Numbered from the stretch's first letter, positions 15,127 to 22,598 are shown. The stretch is DNA of 31,836 bases from Kitasatospora phosalacinea (GCF_000716545.1 NZ_JNWZ01000081.1:1-31836); one strand, 5' to 3'. Notes: generated by a model not told the origin, from the sequence alone. Translations and numbers: made by a program.

Positions 15127-15208
15127 GGCGCCGTCGCGACTGGCGAGAGGTGGAGCACCACCGGGGAGCGGCACCGCACAGCACGGGACCGGCACCGTCC
15201 GCCTGGGT
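15127..15208 (+). ncRNA. ZTP riboswitch (pfl motif)
   Basis: The region matches the conserved ZTP aptamer by eye. Stem P1 pairs 15127-15133 with 15169-15175 (one mismatch). The consensus GACTGGCGA is at 15138-15146. Hairpin GGTGG-AGCA-CCACC is at 15149-15162, followed directly by CGGGGAGCG. The 3' domain ends in CCGCCTGGGT (15199-15208). ZTP and ZMP derive from AICAR, which accumulates when 10-formyl-THF is short, and ZTP riboswitches turn on purine and one-carbon genes. The gene downstream is an AICAR formyltransferase, the enzyme that uses this very metabolite. That match of ligand and gene makes the call strong. Confidence 0.9.
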
Positions 15209-15210
15209 GT

Positions 15211-15241
15211 CCTCCGAAGCCGACACGCGACTTCACGGAGG
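15211..15241 (+). promoter_or_regulatory. Candidate expression platform: anti-Shine-Dalgarno hairpin
   Basis: CCTCCG-AAG (15211-15219) directly after the aptamer can pair with CTT-CA-CGGAGG (15231-15241), which contains the ribosome binding site GGAGGG of the gene starting at 15253. Ligand binding would be expected to prevent this pairing and open translation. There is no terminator hairpin with a U-tract, so translational control is the more likely mode. A competing small stem GTGTC/GACAC (15207-15211 with 15221-15225) is also possible. Confidence 0.6.
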
Positions 15242-15252
15242 GGGCCACCACC

Positions 15253-16416
15253 ATGGACCTTCGGTACGGAACCAACCCGCAGAACACCCGCGCCCGGATC
15301 GAGCCGCCGCCCGGCACCGACCTGCCGCTGCGCCTGCTCAACGGACATCCCTCGTACGTCAACCTGCTGGACGCGCTGAACGCCTGGCAACTCGTCAGCG
15401 AGGCCGCCGCCCTGTTCGGACGCCCCGCCGCCGCCTCCTTCAAGCACGTCTCCCCGGCCGGCGCCGCCCTCGCCGGACCGGTCGACCCGGCCACCGCCGA
15501 GCCGTACGCCCTCGACCCGGCCGCCGTCGGCCCGCTCGCCTCCGCCTACCTGCGGGCCCGCGACGCCGACCCGAAGTCCTCCTACGGCGACTTCGTCGCC
15601 GTCTCGCACGAGGTCGACCTCGAACTCGCCGACCTGCTCGCCCGGGTGGTCTCCGACGGCGTCGTCGCGCCCGGCTACGCACCCGGCGTGCTCGACGTGC
15701 TGGCCCGGAAGAAGAACGGCCGCTACCTCGTCCTGGAGGCGGACCCCGGCCACACCCCGCCCACCGTCGAGACCCGCGAGGTGCACGGCCTGCGCCTGGT
15801 CCAGGACGTCGACACCACCCCGCTCACCGCCGACCTGCTCACCGACGTCCGGGTCGGCACGCTCACCCCCGCCGCCGCGGACGACCTGCTGCTCGGACTC
15901 GTCGTACTGCGCCGCACCCAGTCCAACTCGGTCTGCTACCTGCGCGACGGCGCCGCCCTCGGCATCGGCGCGGGCCAGCAGTCCCGGGTCGACTGCACCC
16001 GGCTGGCCGGTGCCAAGACGGACACCTGGTGGCTGCGCCGCCACCCCGCCGTCCGGGCCCTCGACTTCCGCCCCGAGGTCCGCCGCCAGGACCGGATCAA
16101 CTGGCAGATCCGCTACCTGGAGGGCGACCTGACCCCCGACGAGCGCACCCGCTTCGCCGCCGCCCTGCACGGCGGCGACGTCCCCGACGAACTCGGCGCC
16201 GACGAGCGGGCCCGCTGGGCGGCCGGGCTGGACGGCGTCGCGTTCGTCTCCGACGGCTACCTGCCGTTCCGCGACAACGTCGACCACGCCCGCCGCCACG
16301 GCGTCACCGCGATCGCCGAACCCGGCGGCTCGCTGCGCTCCGCCGAGGTCGAGGCGGCCTGCGCCGAGCACGGCATCACGCTGGTGCACACCGGGCTGCG
16401 GCTGTTCCACCACTGA
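15253..16416 (+). CDS. Stand-alone AICAR formyltransferase (PurH C-terminal-like)
   Basis: A 387-residue protein that covers only the AICAR transformylase half of the bifunctional PurH; the IMP cyclohydrolase domain is absent. It should transfer a formyl group from 10-formyl-THF to AICAR, giving FAICAR. The family landmarks are complete: 'LRYGTNPQN' at the start, 'FKHVSPAG' with the catalytic Lys-His, 'RTQSNSVCYLRDG', 'GIGAGQQSRVDCTRLAG' and the terminal 'HTGLRLFHH'. The ATG at 15253 follows GGAGGG. It lies behind a ZTP riboswitch, so it is probably induced when AICAR nucleotides build up during folate or one-carbon limitation. Streptomycetes normally also have full-length purH elsewhere, so this looks like an emergency or specialised paralogue. 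There is no neighbouring purine gene in the window. Confidence 0.9.
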   Translation: MDLRYGTNPQNTRARIEPPPGTDLPLRLLNGHPSYVNLLDALNAWQLVSEAAALFGRPAAASFKHVSPAGAALAGPVDPATAEPYALDPAAVGPLASAYLRARDADPKSSYGDFVAVSHEVDLELADLLARVVSDGVVAPGYAPGVLDVLARKKNGRYLVLEADPGHTPPTVETREVHGLRLVQDVDTTPLTADLLTDVRVGTLTPAAADDLLLGLVVLRRTQSNSVCYLRDGAALGIGAGQQSRVDCTRLAGAKTDTWWLRRHPAVRALDFRPEVRRQDRINWQIRYLEGDLTPDERTRFAAALHGGDVPDELGADERARWAAGLDGVAFVSDGYLPFRDNVDHARRHGVTAIAEPGGSLRSAEVEAACAEHGITLVHTGLRLFHH

Positions 16417-16532
16417 CCCGCCGAGAGGCCCTCCGCACACCGGGATCGACCGGACGGACGGCGCCTGACCTGCGGTCGAGGGCGGTCGTCCCCGTCCCCG
16501 GCAGCCGGACGGCGTTGTCTGTGCTCACGCCC

Positions 16533-16886
16533 ATGGCACTCGAATGGGAACAGATCATCGTCGATTCCTCCGACCCCGTCACCCTCGGGCGTTGGTGGGC
16601 CGAGGCCCTCGGCTGGGTGGTGGTCGACGAAACCGAGGAGATCATCGAGATCCGGCCCGAACCGGACCGGATGCCGGGGCTGCTCTTCGTGCCCGTCCCC
16701 GAGGGCAAGACCGCGAAGAACCGGCTCCACCCCGACTTCCGCCCCGACGACCAGGAGGCCGAGGTCGCCCGGCTGCTCTCCCTCGGTGCCCGGCGGGCCG
16801 ACACCGGGCAGGACGAGCAGCACTGGGTGACCCTCCTGGACCCGGAGGGCAACGAATTCTGCGTCCTGGGCGAGCGGAACAGCTGA
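16533..16886 (+). CDS. VOC (glyoxalase-like) small protein
   Basis: A 117-residue protein of the vicinal oxygen chelate superfamily, glyoxalase-like subgroup common in actinomycetes. It has 'EQIIVDSSDPVTLGRWWAEALGW' at the N-terminus, 'RLHPDFRPDD' in the middle and 'WVTLLDPEGNEFCVLG' at the C-terminus, the usual pattern of paired beta-alpha-beta-beta-beta units. Metal ligands are uncertain, with His in 'RLHPDF' and Glu in 'GNEFCV' as candidates. The ATG at 16533 is chosen as the family start; a GTG four codons earlier is also possible, and neither has a strong ribosome binding site. The function is unknown; many such proteins are bleomycin-resistance-like binders or dioxygenase relatives. Confidence 0.8.
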   Translation: MALEWEQIIVDSSDPVTLGRWWAEALGWVVVDETEEIIEIRPEPDRMPGLLFVPVPEGKTAKNRLHPDFRPDDQEAEVARLLSLGARRADTGQDEQHWVTLLDPEGNEFCVLGERNS

Positions 16887-16889
16887 ACG

Positions 16890-17163
16890 GGGCCGGGGGT
16901 GCCGGCGCGTCAGGGCGTCCCGCGGGGGGAGCAGGCCGGTCCAGGCGCGCTGTTCGGGAGTGTCCGGTACGGCCAGGCCGCGGGCCCGGGCGATCCGGGC
17001 CCAGCTGTCGTCCGGGTCCGCGCCGGAGCGGACCAGGACGGCGGCCGCCAGCAGCGAGGAGCGGCCGATCCCGGCCCGGCAGTGCACCACCAGGTGGTCG
17101 CCCGCAGCCAGCCGCCGCGCCAACCCGTCCAGCACCGGCAGGACTTCGGACAGGACGGGGACG
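16890..17163 (-). pseudogene. Fragment of a dual-specificity/tyrosine phosphatase
   Basis: On the minus strand, in the frame of a GTG at 17135, the translation reads LDGLARRLAAGDHLVVHCRAGIGRSS, continuing with 'WARIARARGLAVPDTPEQRAW'. HCRAGIGRS is the CX5R phosphate-binding loop of protein tyrosine phosphatases. Only about 85 residues of family-like sequence are present. The N-terminal part with the general-acid Asp is missing, because the response regulator gene ends at 17165. There is no stop before the frame runs antisense through the VOC gene (it stays open to 16257). I read this as a truncated remnant. A real, oddly extended gene is less likely. Confidence 0.55.
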
Positions 17164-17164
17164 T

Positions 17165-17815
17165 TCAGGCCCGGGCCGTGCTGAGGAAGCGCAGCACGGC
17201 CAGGACGCGGCGGTGGCCGCTGTCGGCGACCGGGAGGTCGAGCTTGGCGAAGATGTTGTTGATGTGCTTGGCGACCGCGCTCTCACCGATCGTCAGGGCC
17301 TCCGCGATACCGGTGTTGGAGTGCCCCTCGGCCATCAGGGCCAGGACGTCCCGTTCGCGCGGGGTCAGCCGTTCCAGTGGGTCGCTGCTGCGGCGCAGCA
17401 GCAGTTGGGCGACGACCTGCGGGTCCAGCGCGGTACCGCCCCCGGCGACCCGGCGGACCGTCTCCACGAACTCCGTGATGTCGGCGACGCGCTGTTTGAG
17501 CAGGTAGCCGACGCCGCTGGTGTCGGCGGACAGCAGGTCGGCCGCGTAGCGCTCCTCGACGTACTGGGACAGCAGCACCACCGCCGTCCCCGGCCGTCCG
17601 CGGCGGATCTCCAGGGCGGCGCGCACCCCCTCGTCGGTGAAGGCGGGCGGCATCCGGACGTCGACCAGGGCGAGTTCGGGCCGGTGCTGCTCGACCGCCG
17701 CCAACAGGGCCGGTGCGTCGCCGACTTCGGCGACGACCTGGAAGCCGCCCATCTCCAGCACCTTGACCAGGCCGACCCGGAGCAGCACCGAGTCCTCGGC
17801 GATCACCGCGCGCAC
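17165..17815 (-). CDS. NarL/FixJ family response regulator
   Basis: A 216-residue two-component response regulator. The receiver domain has the acidic pair 'IAEDSVLL', the phosphoacceptor Asp52 in 'LALVDVRMPP' and the conserved Lys in 'GYLLKQRV'. The LuxR-type helix-turn-helix at the C-terminus reads 'LTPRERDVLALMAEGHSNTGIAEALTIGESAVAKHINNIFAKL'; split for reading, its key parts are LTPRERDVLALMAEG and ESAVAKHINNIFAKL. The GTG at 17815 overlaps the end of the kinase gene by 13 bp; a second GTG three codons on (VIAED) is an alternative. It is cotranscribed with the kinase that precedes it. The target genes are unknown. Confidence 0.9.
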   Translation of the reverse strand: MRAVIAEDSVLLRVGLVKVLEMGGFQVVAEVGDAPALLAAVEQHRPELALVDVRMPPAFTDEGVRAALEIRRGRPGTAVVLLSQYVEERYAADLLSADTSGVGYLLKQRVADITEFVETVRRVAGGGTALDPQVVAQLLLRRSSDPLERLTPRERDVLALMAEGHSNTGIAEALTIGESAVAKHINNIFAKLDLPVADSGHRRVLAVLRFLSTARA

Positions 17816-19065
17816 GGCAGCTCCGCGGTCACGGTGGTGGGCCCGCCCACGGGGCTGCTGACGTGGAAGGAGCCGTCGACCGAGCCGACCCGTCTGGCCA
17901 GCCCGCTCAGCCCCGTCCCGGTGGAGGGGTCGGCGCCGCCGAGCCCGTCGTCCGTGACGTTCACCCGCAGCACCGAACCGACCTGTCTGACCGTCACCTC
18001 GGTGCGCGTCGCCCCGGCGTGCTTGGTCACGTTGGCCAGGGCCTCGGAGACCACGAAGTAGGCCACCGACTCCACGCCGGGCGGCACCCGCTCGTCGAGG
18101 TCGACCCGCAGACGCACCGGCAGGGGGAGCCGGGCGGCCAGGCCGGACAGTGCCGCGTCCAGCCCGCGGTCCTCCAGCACGGCGGGGTGCAAGCCCCTCA
18201 CCAGGTCGTTGAGTTCGGCGATGGCGTGCTTGGCCTCCAGGTGTGCTTCGGCGACCGCCGCGCGGGCCCCGTCGGGCAGGTCGGGGTTGGTGGCCAGGAC
18301 CAGGCCGAGGTTGACGGCGAGCGAGACCAGCCGTTGCTGGGTGCCGTCGTGCAAGTCCCTTTCTATTCGGCGTCGTTCGGCGTCGACCGCCTCGATCAGG
18401 CCGGTGCGGCTCTCCGCCAGGTGCTCGACCCGCTGCTGGAGCCGCTGGGAGCGGCTGGGACCGAGCAGGGCCGCGGCCGCGCGCGACTCGCCCCGGGTGG
18501 CCGCGCCCGCCACCCAGGGCAGGACGGCCAGCAGGAGCAGCCCGGCCAGCGTGTAGCACGGCAGTTGCGTCGCGTACCCGAGCCAGCCCCGGCGGCCCTG
18601 CGTGGGCACCGCCCAGGCCCAGCCGTAGGCGGTGGCGCCGGCCAGGCCCGCGACGGCGGCGGCCAGCACCAGCAGCTCCCCGGCGGCCAGCAACGGGCCG
18701 AGCAGCAGGTGGTAGCCGACCCGGCGCCAGGTCTGCGCCGAAGACAGCCGGCGGCACAGCCACCGGGCCGCCACCGCCCACGACCACGGCTCGGGGACGG
18801 GCGCCGCGGGCGCCACGTCCACCCCGAGCAGGGCGCGGTGACGGACCCGTTGGACGGCCGTCAGCAGCGGGGCGCCGAGCACGATCAGGACGGCCGCCAC
18901 CTGGAGGGACGGTTTCCAGTGCCCCGTCCTGGCGGTGGACGTCGCGGCCCAGGACCACACCGGCACCAGGGCCAGGTGCGGCAGGACACCGGCGGCCAGG
19001 AAGCCGGCGTCGCGCCGCACCCGCCGGGCTCGGAGTGCCGGGCGCTTCAGCCCGGGGCGAATCAT
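17803..19065 (-). CDS. NarL-type sensor histidine kinase
   Basis: A 420-residue membrane sensor kinase of the HisKA_3 class. The N-terminal half has about four hydrophobic segments (e.g. 'LQVAAVLIVLGAPLL', 'LLAAGELLVLAAAVAGLAG' and 'LPCYTLAGLLLLAVLPW') with short loops, so it probably senses signals within or at the membrane. The dimerisation and phosphoacceptor motif is 'ERDLHDGTQQRLV', with His239. The ATPase domain has 'EALANVTKHAGAT' (N box) and 'VTDDGLGGAD' (G1). I chose the ATG at 19065; an adjacent GTG at 19068 is possible and the ribosome binding site is weak. It overlaps the response regulator gene, and both are divergent from the aminotransferase gene. The signal is unknown. Confidence 0.88.
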   Translation of the reverse strand: MIRPGLKRPALRARRVRRDAGFLAAGVLPHLALVPVWSWAATSTARTGHWKPSLQVAAVLIVLGAPLLTAVQRVRHRALLGVDVAPAAPVPEPWSWAVAARWLCRRLSSAQTWRRVGYHLLLGPLLAAGELLVLAAAVAGLAGATAYGWAWAVPTQGRRGWLGYATQLPCYTLAGLLLLAVLPWVAGAATRGESRAAAALLGPSRSQRLQQRVEHLAESRTGLIEAVDAERRRIERDLHDGTQQRLVSLAVNLGLVLATNPDLPDGARAAVAEAHLEAKHAIAELNDLVRGLHPAVLEDRGLDAALSGLAARLPLPVRLRVDLDERVPPGVESVAYFVVSEALANVTKHAGATRTEVTVRQVGSVLRVNVTDDGLGGADPSTGTGLSGLARRVGSVDGSFHVSSPVGGPTTVTAELPCAR

Positions 19066-19160
19066 CACGACTCGACGGTAGGACACCGCCGCGAGGGCGC
19101 ACCATGAAGCCCGCACCCGACTTCGTGGTGAACCCAGCACCACCCTGGTCGAGGAGGCCG

Positions 19161-19220
19161 GCCGCAGTGGTGGCGGCCGCAGTGGTGGCGGCCGCAGTGG
19201 TGGCGGCCGCAGTGGTGGCG
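19161..19220. repeat. 15-bp minisatellite (four perfect units) before the aminotransferase gene
   Basis: Unit GCCGCAGTGGTGGCG is repeated four times without a change (19161-19220). A fifth copy with two changes is at 19261-19275 (ACCGCAGTGGTGTCG). It lies in the 223-bp gap between the divergent histidine kinase and aminotransferase genes, just upstream of the latter's ribosome binding site (19275-19280). The perfect identity suggests recent expansion or slippage. Confidence 0.9.
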
Positions 19221-19288
19221 GCCCGGTGCGGCGGCGGCCCGGTGGGGTATGGCGTTCTCGACCGCAGTGGTGTCGGAGGGAGCCGGTG

Positions 19289-20482
19289 ATGGTGACGGGG
19301 ATCGACGTGGAGCGGGTGCGGCGGGAGACCGCGGGGGTCGGGCGGGTGGTGCACCTGAACAACGCGGGGGCCGCGTTGCAGCCCAGGGCGGTGGTCGAGG
19401 CGGTGGTGGGGCACCTGCGGCTGGAGGAGGAGATCGGGGGGTACGAGGCGGCGGCGGAGGCGGCCGGGCGGATCGAGGGGGTGTACGACTCGCTGGCCCG
19501 GCTGGTGGGGGCCGGGCGGGAGGACATCGCGCTGGTGGAGAACGCCACCAGGGCCTGGGACATGGCGTTCTACGCGCTGCCCTGGGCGGCGGGCGACCGG
19601 ATCCTGACGGCCCGGGCCGAGTACGCGAGCAACGCGCTGGCCTTCCTGCAGACGGCCCGCCGGCACGGGGTGCGGGTGGAGACCGTCCCCGACGACGCGG
19701 ACGGGCAGTTGGACGTCGAGGCGCTGCGCGCGATGGTCGACGAGCGGGTCAGGCTGATCGCCGCGCCCCACGTGCCGACCCAGGGCGGGCTGGTCAACCC
19801 GGTCGCCGAGATCGGCCGGGTGGCGCGGGAGGCCGGCGCCGTCTACCTGCTGGACGCCTGCCAGTCGGTCGGCCAACTGCCGCTGGACGTCGGCGAGATC
19901 GGCTGCGACCTGCTCACCGCGCCCGGCCGCAAGTTCCTGCGCGGTCCGCGCGGCACCGGCTTCCTGTACTGCTCGCCGCGGATCCGCGAGCACCTGGAGC
20001 CCCCGTTCGTCGACCTGCACGCCGCCACCTGGACTTCGGCGGACGACTACCGGGTGCGGGCCGACGCCCGCCGGTTCGAGAGCTGGGAGGCCGGCTACGC
20101 GGCCCGGATCGGTCTCGGCACCGCCGTCGACTACGCGCTCGCCGTGGGACTCGACGCGATCGGGGAGCGGACGGCCCGGCTGGGCGCCGCCCTGCGCGAC
20201 CGGCTGCGGGCGCTGCCCGGGGTGCGGGTCCACGACCGGGGCGCGCGGCAGTGCGCCATCGTGACCTTCACCGTCGAGGGGCACGACAGCCGGGACGTCG
20301 CCCGCGCCCTGCGCGACAAGGGGATCAACGTCTCGGTCTCCCTCGCCGAGTACGCCCGCTGGGACTTCGACGACCGGGGCCTGGACGCGGTCGTCCGGGC
20401 CTCGCCGCACTACTACAACACCGAGGCCGAACTCGACCTGCTGGCCGGGGCGGTGCCCGCGCCCGCACCGGCCGGAGGGTGA
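19289..20482 (+). CDS. Class V aminotransferase (cysteine desulfurase/epimerase-like PLP enzyme)
   Basis: A 397-residue fold type I PLP enzyme. Landmarks: 'VVHLNNAGAALQPRAV' near the start, 'LVENATRAWDMAFYA', 'YLLDACQSVGQLPLDV' (Asp that binds the pyridine nitrogen) and 'LLTAPGRKFLRGPRGTGFLY' with the Schiff-base Lys215. The C-terminal domain ends 'VVRASPHYYNTEAELDLLA', a pattern seen in the isopenicillin-N-epimerase and ergothioneine C-S-lyase (EgtE) branch of class V. The ATG at 19289 is preceded by GGAGGG. No egtABCD gene is nearby, so an ergothioneine role is not supported by context. The reaction is uncertain: C-S lyase, desulfurase or racemase. Confidence 0.85.
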   Translation: MVTGIDVERVRRETAGVGRVVHLNNAGAALQPRAVVEAVVGHLRLEEEIGGYEAAAEAAGRIEGVYDSLARLVGAGREDIALVENATRAWDMAFYALPWAAGDRILTARAEYASNALAFLQTARRHGVRVETVPDDADGQLDVEALRAMVDERVRLIAAPHVPTQGGLVNPVAEIGRVAREAGAVYLLDACQSVGQLPLDVGEIGCDLLTAPGRKFLRGPRGTGFLYCSPRIREHLEPPFVDLHAATWTSADDYRVRADARRFESWEAGYAARIGLGTAVDYALAVGLDAIGERTARLGAALRDRLRALPGVRVHDRGARQCAIVTFTVEGHDSRDVARALRDKGINVSVSLAEYARWDFDDRGLDAVVRASPHYYNTEAELDLLAGAVPAPAPAGG

Positions 20483-20549
20483 ACGGCCGGGGGCGAGCAC
20501 GGCCCGGGGCGTGGGCACGGCCCGGGGGTGAGCGGTCGGGGGCGTGCGG

Positions 20550-21167
20550 TCAGGGGGCGTGCGGGGGGCGGCCGGCGAGGCCGTGCAGGAGGAGGTCGGC
20601 GAGCGTGTCGAGCACCTCGGCGTCCTCGTGCGCGGGCCGTTCGGTGGTGAGCAGGGCGTAGGAGAGCAGGGAGAGCATCGCGCCCATCGCGGGGGCGAGC
20701 AGGGCGGGGTCACCGGGCAGCGGGTGGCCCCGCTCGCGCAGGTAGTCGAGGTGGTCGCGCAGGACGTCGGTGTCCGCGGTGAGGCGTTGCCAGGCCCGGC
20801 CGGAGCGGGGGCCCGCGGCGACGATCGACTCGAACACGGCGATGGTGACCGGGAGGTGGTCGCGCATCGCCTGCCAGGACGCGCCGAGGTGGGCGCGCAG
20901 TTGGGCCCGGTCGCTGAGGTCGTGGTCGCGCGGGTGGACCTCGGCGACGACCTGCTCGCGGGCCTGCGTCCGGACGTCGTCGAGCAGGGCGCGCAGCAGT
21001 TCGTCCTTGTCGGCGAAGTGCGCGTAGAACGAGCCGGTGGCCCGGCCGGCGGCCGCGGTGATGTCGGTGATCTTCGTATTGAGGTACCCGCGTTCGACGA
21101 ACTGCTGCCGGGCGGCCTCCAGGAGCGCCGCCCTGGTCTCCGCCGCCTGCACCTTGCGCACGCCCAT
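20550..21167 (-). CDS. TetR family regulator
   Basis: A 205-residue TetR regulator with helix-turn-helix '[26 protein letters not shown]' (key residues [11 protein letters not shown] at about 43-53). The ATG at 21167 is preceded by GGAGGAGG. The ligand domain is ordinary in length and ends in a Pro-rich tail. It is divergent from an FAD monooxygenase gene, and the gap holds a 26-bp inverted repeat (21261-21286), so it probably represses that gene and possibly itself. It converges on the aminotransferase gene with only 67 bp between them; that gap is filled with imperfect GGCCCGGGG-like repeats and has no clear terminator. Confidence 0.87.
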   Translation of the reverse strand: MGVRKVQAAETRAALLEAARQQFVERGYLNTKITDITAAAGRATGSFYAHFADKDELLRALLDDVRTQAREQVVAEVHPRDHDLSDRAQLRAHLGASWQAMRDHLPVTIAVFESIVAAGPRSGRAWQRLTADTDVLRDHLDYLRERGHPLPGDPALLAPAMGAMLSLLSYALLTTERPAHEDAEVLDTLADLLLHGLAGRPPHAP

Positions 21168-21260
21168 CGCGTCCGGCCTCCTCCGCCTCGCCCTGCCCGT
21201 TCCGGCCCGTCGCGGTCGGGCCTTGACCCGCCGCTCGTGCGGACATCATACTGACGCCCA

Positions 21261-21299
21261 GTTCAGTGAATCAGAATTCATTGAACAAGGATTCAGTGA
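21261..21299. promoter_or_regulatory. TetR-type operator between divergent TetR and monooxygenase genes
   Basis: GTTCAGTGAAT (21261-21271) and ATTCATTGAAC (21276-21286) form an 11-bp inverted repeat with one mismatch and a 4-bp spacer. A further half site ATTCAGTGA lies at 21291-21299. It sits 12-50 bp before the monooxygenase start at 21311. CATACT (21245-21250) is a possible -10, so binding here would block initiation or early elongation. Confidence 0.8.
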
Positions 21300-21310
21300 G
21301 GGGTGGACAC

Positions 21311-22465
21311 ATGGAAGCGGTAGTGATCGGCGGGGGAGTGGCCGGTGCGGCGAGCGCGATCGCGCTGCGCAGGATCGGCGCCCAGGTGACGGTCTACGAG
21401 GCGTACCCGGACCCGGCCGGCCCGGTCGGGGCGTTCCTGAGCCTGGCCGTCAACGGCCTGCGGGCGCTGGAGTCGCTGGGCTGCCTGGACGCCGTGCGGG
21501 CGGCGGGCTTCGAGGTCGACCGGCAGCTGATGTGGTCGGGGCGCGGCAAGCGGCTGGGCGACGTCCCGCGCGGCCGGACGGCGGACGACCCGCTGCGCAG
21601 CGTCACGCTGATGCGGGCCGACCTGGTGGCGGCGCTGCGGGCGGAGGCGGTGCGGCTCGGGGCGCGGATCGTGGTCGGCGAGCGGCTGGCCGAGCCGGGA
21701 GGAGCGGGGGCGGGGCCGGCGGACGGGGCGGTGGCCGGGGCCGACCTGGTGATCGGCGCGGACGGGCTGCGCTCGACCGTCCGGCGGATGCTCGACCCGG
21801 ACGGGCCGCAGCCCTCGTACGCGGGCCTGTACGGAGTCGCCGGCATCGCCCGCGGAGTGCCGGAGGCGGGCCCGGGGCGGACGTTCAACATGACCTTCGG
21901 GCGGCGCGGCGCGTTCGCGCACCTGCCCGCGCCGGACGGCACGGTGTGGTGGTCCGCGCAGCTCGCCGCCCCCGTCGCGCCGGACCGGATCAGGCTGGAC
22001 GCCCAGGAGTTGGCCGAACTGTTCGCGGCCGAGCGGGTGCCCCGGCGGATCCTCGGCGCGACCGAGCGGATCGACGCGGCGACGCTGTTCCACGTCCTGC
22101 CGCCGGTACCGCGCCGGCAGGACGGCCGGCACGTGCTGGTCGGCGACGCGGCGCACCCGGTGGGTGCCGGGCAGGGCGCGTCCATGGCGCTCGAGGACGC
22201 GGTCGCCCTGGCCCGGGCCCTGCGCGCCGCGTCCGGCCGGGCCGCCGCGCCCGACCTGCCCGCCGCGCTGGCCGCGTTCGACCGGGAGCGTTCCGCCCGG
22301 GCCGGGAAGCTCGCCCGCGCGGCGGCCGCCAACCGGGACGCCAAGACCGCCGGGCCGCTGTCCGCCCTGGTCCGGAACGCGGTGATGCCGCTGGTGTTCA
22401 CCCGGATGTACACCCGGGGCACGGACTGGCTGTACGAGTACCGGCCGGGCGCGCTGCCGGAATGA
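21311..22465 (+). CDS. FAD-dependent monooxygenase (PheA/TfdB-like)
   Basis: A 384-residue single-component flavoprotein monooxygenase of the PHBH type. The N-terminal dinucleotide-binding motif is 'VVIGGGVAGAASAIALRRIG'. The middle has 'VIGADGLRSTVR' (DG motif). The GD motif is 'VLVGDAAHPVGAGQGASMALEDAV'. It should use NAD(P)H and oxygen to hydroxylate an aromatic or polyketide-like substrate, or to inactivate an antibiotic (compare rifampicin or tetracycline monooxygenases). The ATG at 21311 follows GAGGGGTGG. A longer frame from a GTG at 21266 overlaps the operator and is rejected. Control by the divergent TetR is likely. The substrate is unknown. Confidence 0.87.
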   Translation: MEAVVIGGGVAGAASAIALRRIGAQVTVYEAYPDPAGPVGAFLSLAVNGLRALESLGCLDAVRAAGFEVDRQLMWSGRGKRLGDVPRGRTADDPLRSVTLMRADLVAALRAEAVRLGARIVVGERLAEPGGAGAGPADGAVAGADLVIGADGLRSTVRRMLDPDGPQPSYAGLYGVAGIARGVPEAGPGRTFNMTFGRRGAFAHLPAPDGTVWWSAQLAAPVAPDRIRLDAQELAELFAAERVPRRILGATERIDAATLFHVLPPVPRRQDGRHVLVGDAAHPVGAGQGASMALEDAVALARALRAASGRAAAPDLPAALAAFDRERSARAGKLARAAAANRDAKTAGPLSALVRNAVMPLVFTRMYTRGTDWLYEYRPGALPE

Positions 22466-22543
22466 GCCGGGAGCGGGGCGGGGCCGGGTGAGGCGGGGGC
22501 GGGTCGTGCCGGTGCGGCCCGCCCGCGCGGCGGCGACCGGCCC

Positions 22544-22598
22544 AAAAAGAATGGCGATTCTGCTAGTGTTCCTCACAAGCAGAACCATCATTCTTTTT
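22544..22598. promoter_or_regulatory. Paired operators and promoter of the TetR-AKR-reductase operon
   Basis: Arms 22544-22563 (AAAAAGAATGGCGATTCTGC) and 22579-22598 are inverted repeats matching at 17 of 20 positions, with a 15-bp spacer. Each arm also holds its own AGAATnnnnATTCT-like palindrome, at 22548-22561 and 22581-22594, 33 bp apart (about three turns). A -10-like TAGTGT (22564-22569) sits between them. The right arm ends 11 bp before the TetR start at 22610, so autoregulation of the operon is very likely. Confidence 0.82.

Noticed and set aside
15040..15252. THF or purine riboswitch
   Set aside because: Conserved blocks (GACTGGCGA, GGTGG..CCACCGGGGAGCG, CCGCCTGGGT) match the ZTP class, not these.
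16257..17135. Full-length 292-residue phosphatase gene on the minus strand
   Set aside because: Only the first third resembles a phosphatase; the rest is antisense to the VOC gene, so I list a fragment only.
19035..19289. Small Ala/Val-repeat protein encoded across the minisatellite
   Set aside because: The repeat unit is 15 bp and so is open in several frames. There is no ribosome binding site, and the start of the real aminotransferase follows at once.
17165..20713. Minus-strand frame of about 1180 codons ending in a response regulator
   Set aside because: Only the last 216 residues are real. The upstream part is antisense to the aminotransferase and out of frame with the kinase gene.
21266..21310. 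Longer N-terminus (GTG at 21266) for the monooxygenase
   Set aside because: These codons overlap the operator, and the ATG at 21311 has a good ribosome binding site and begins directly at the FAD motif.
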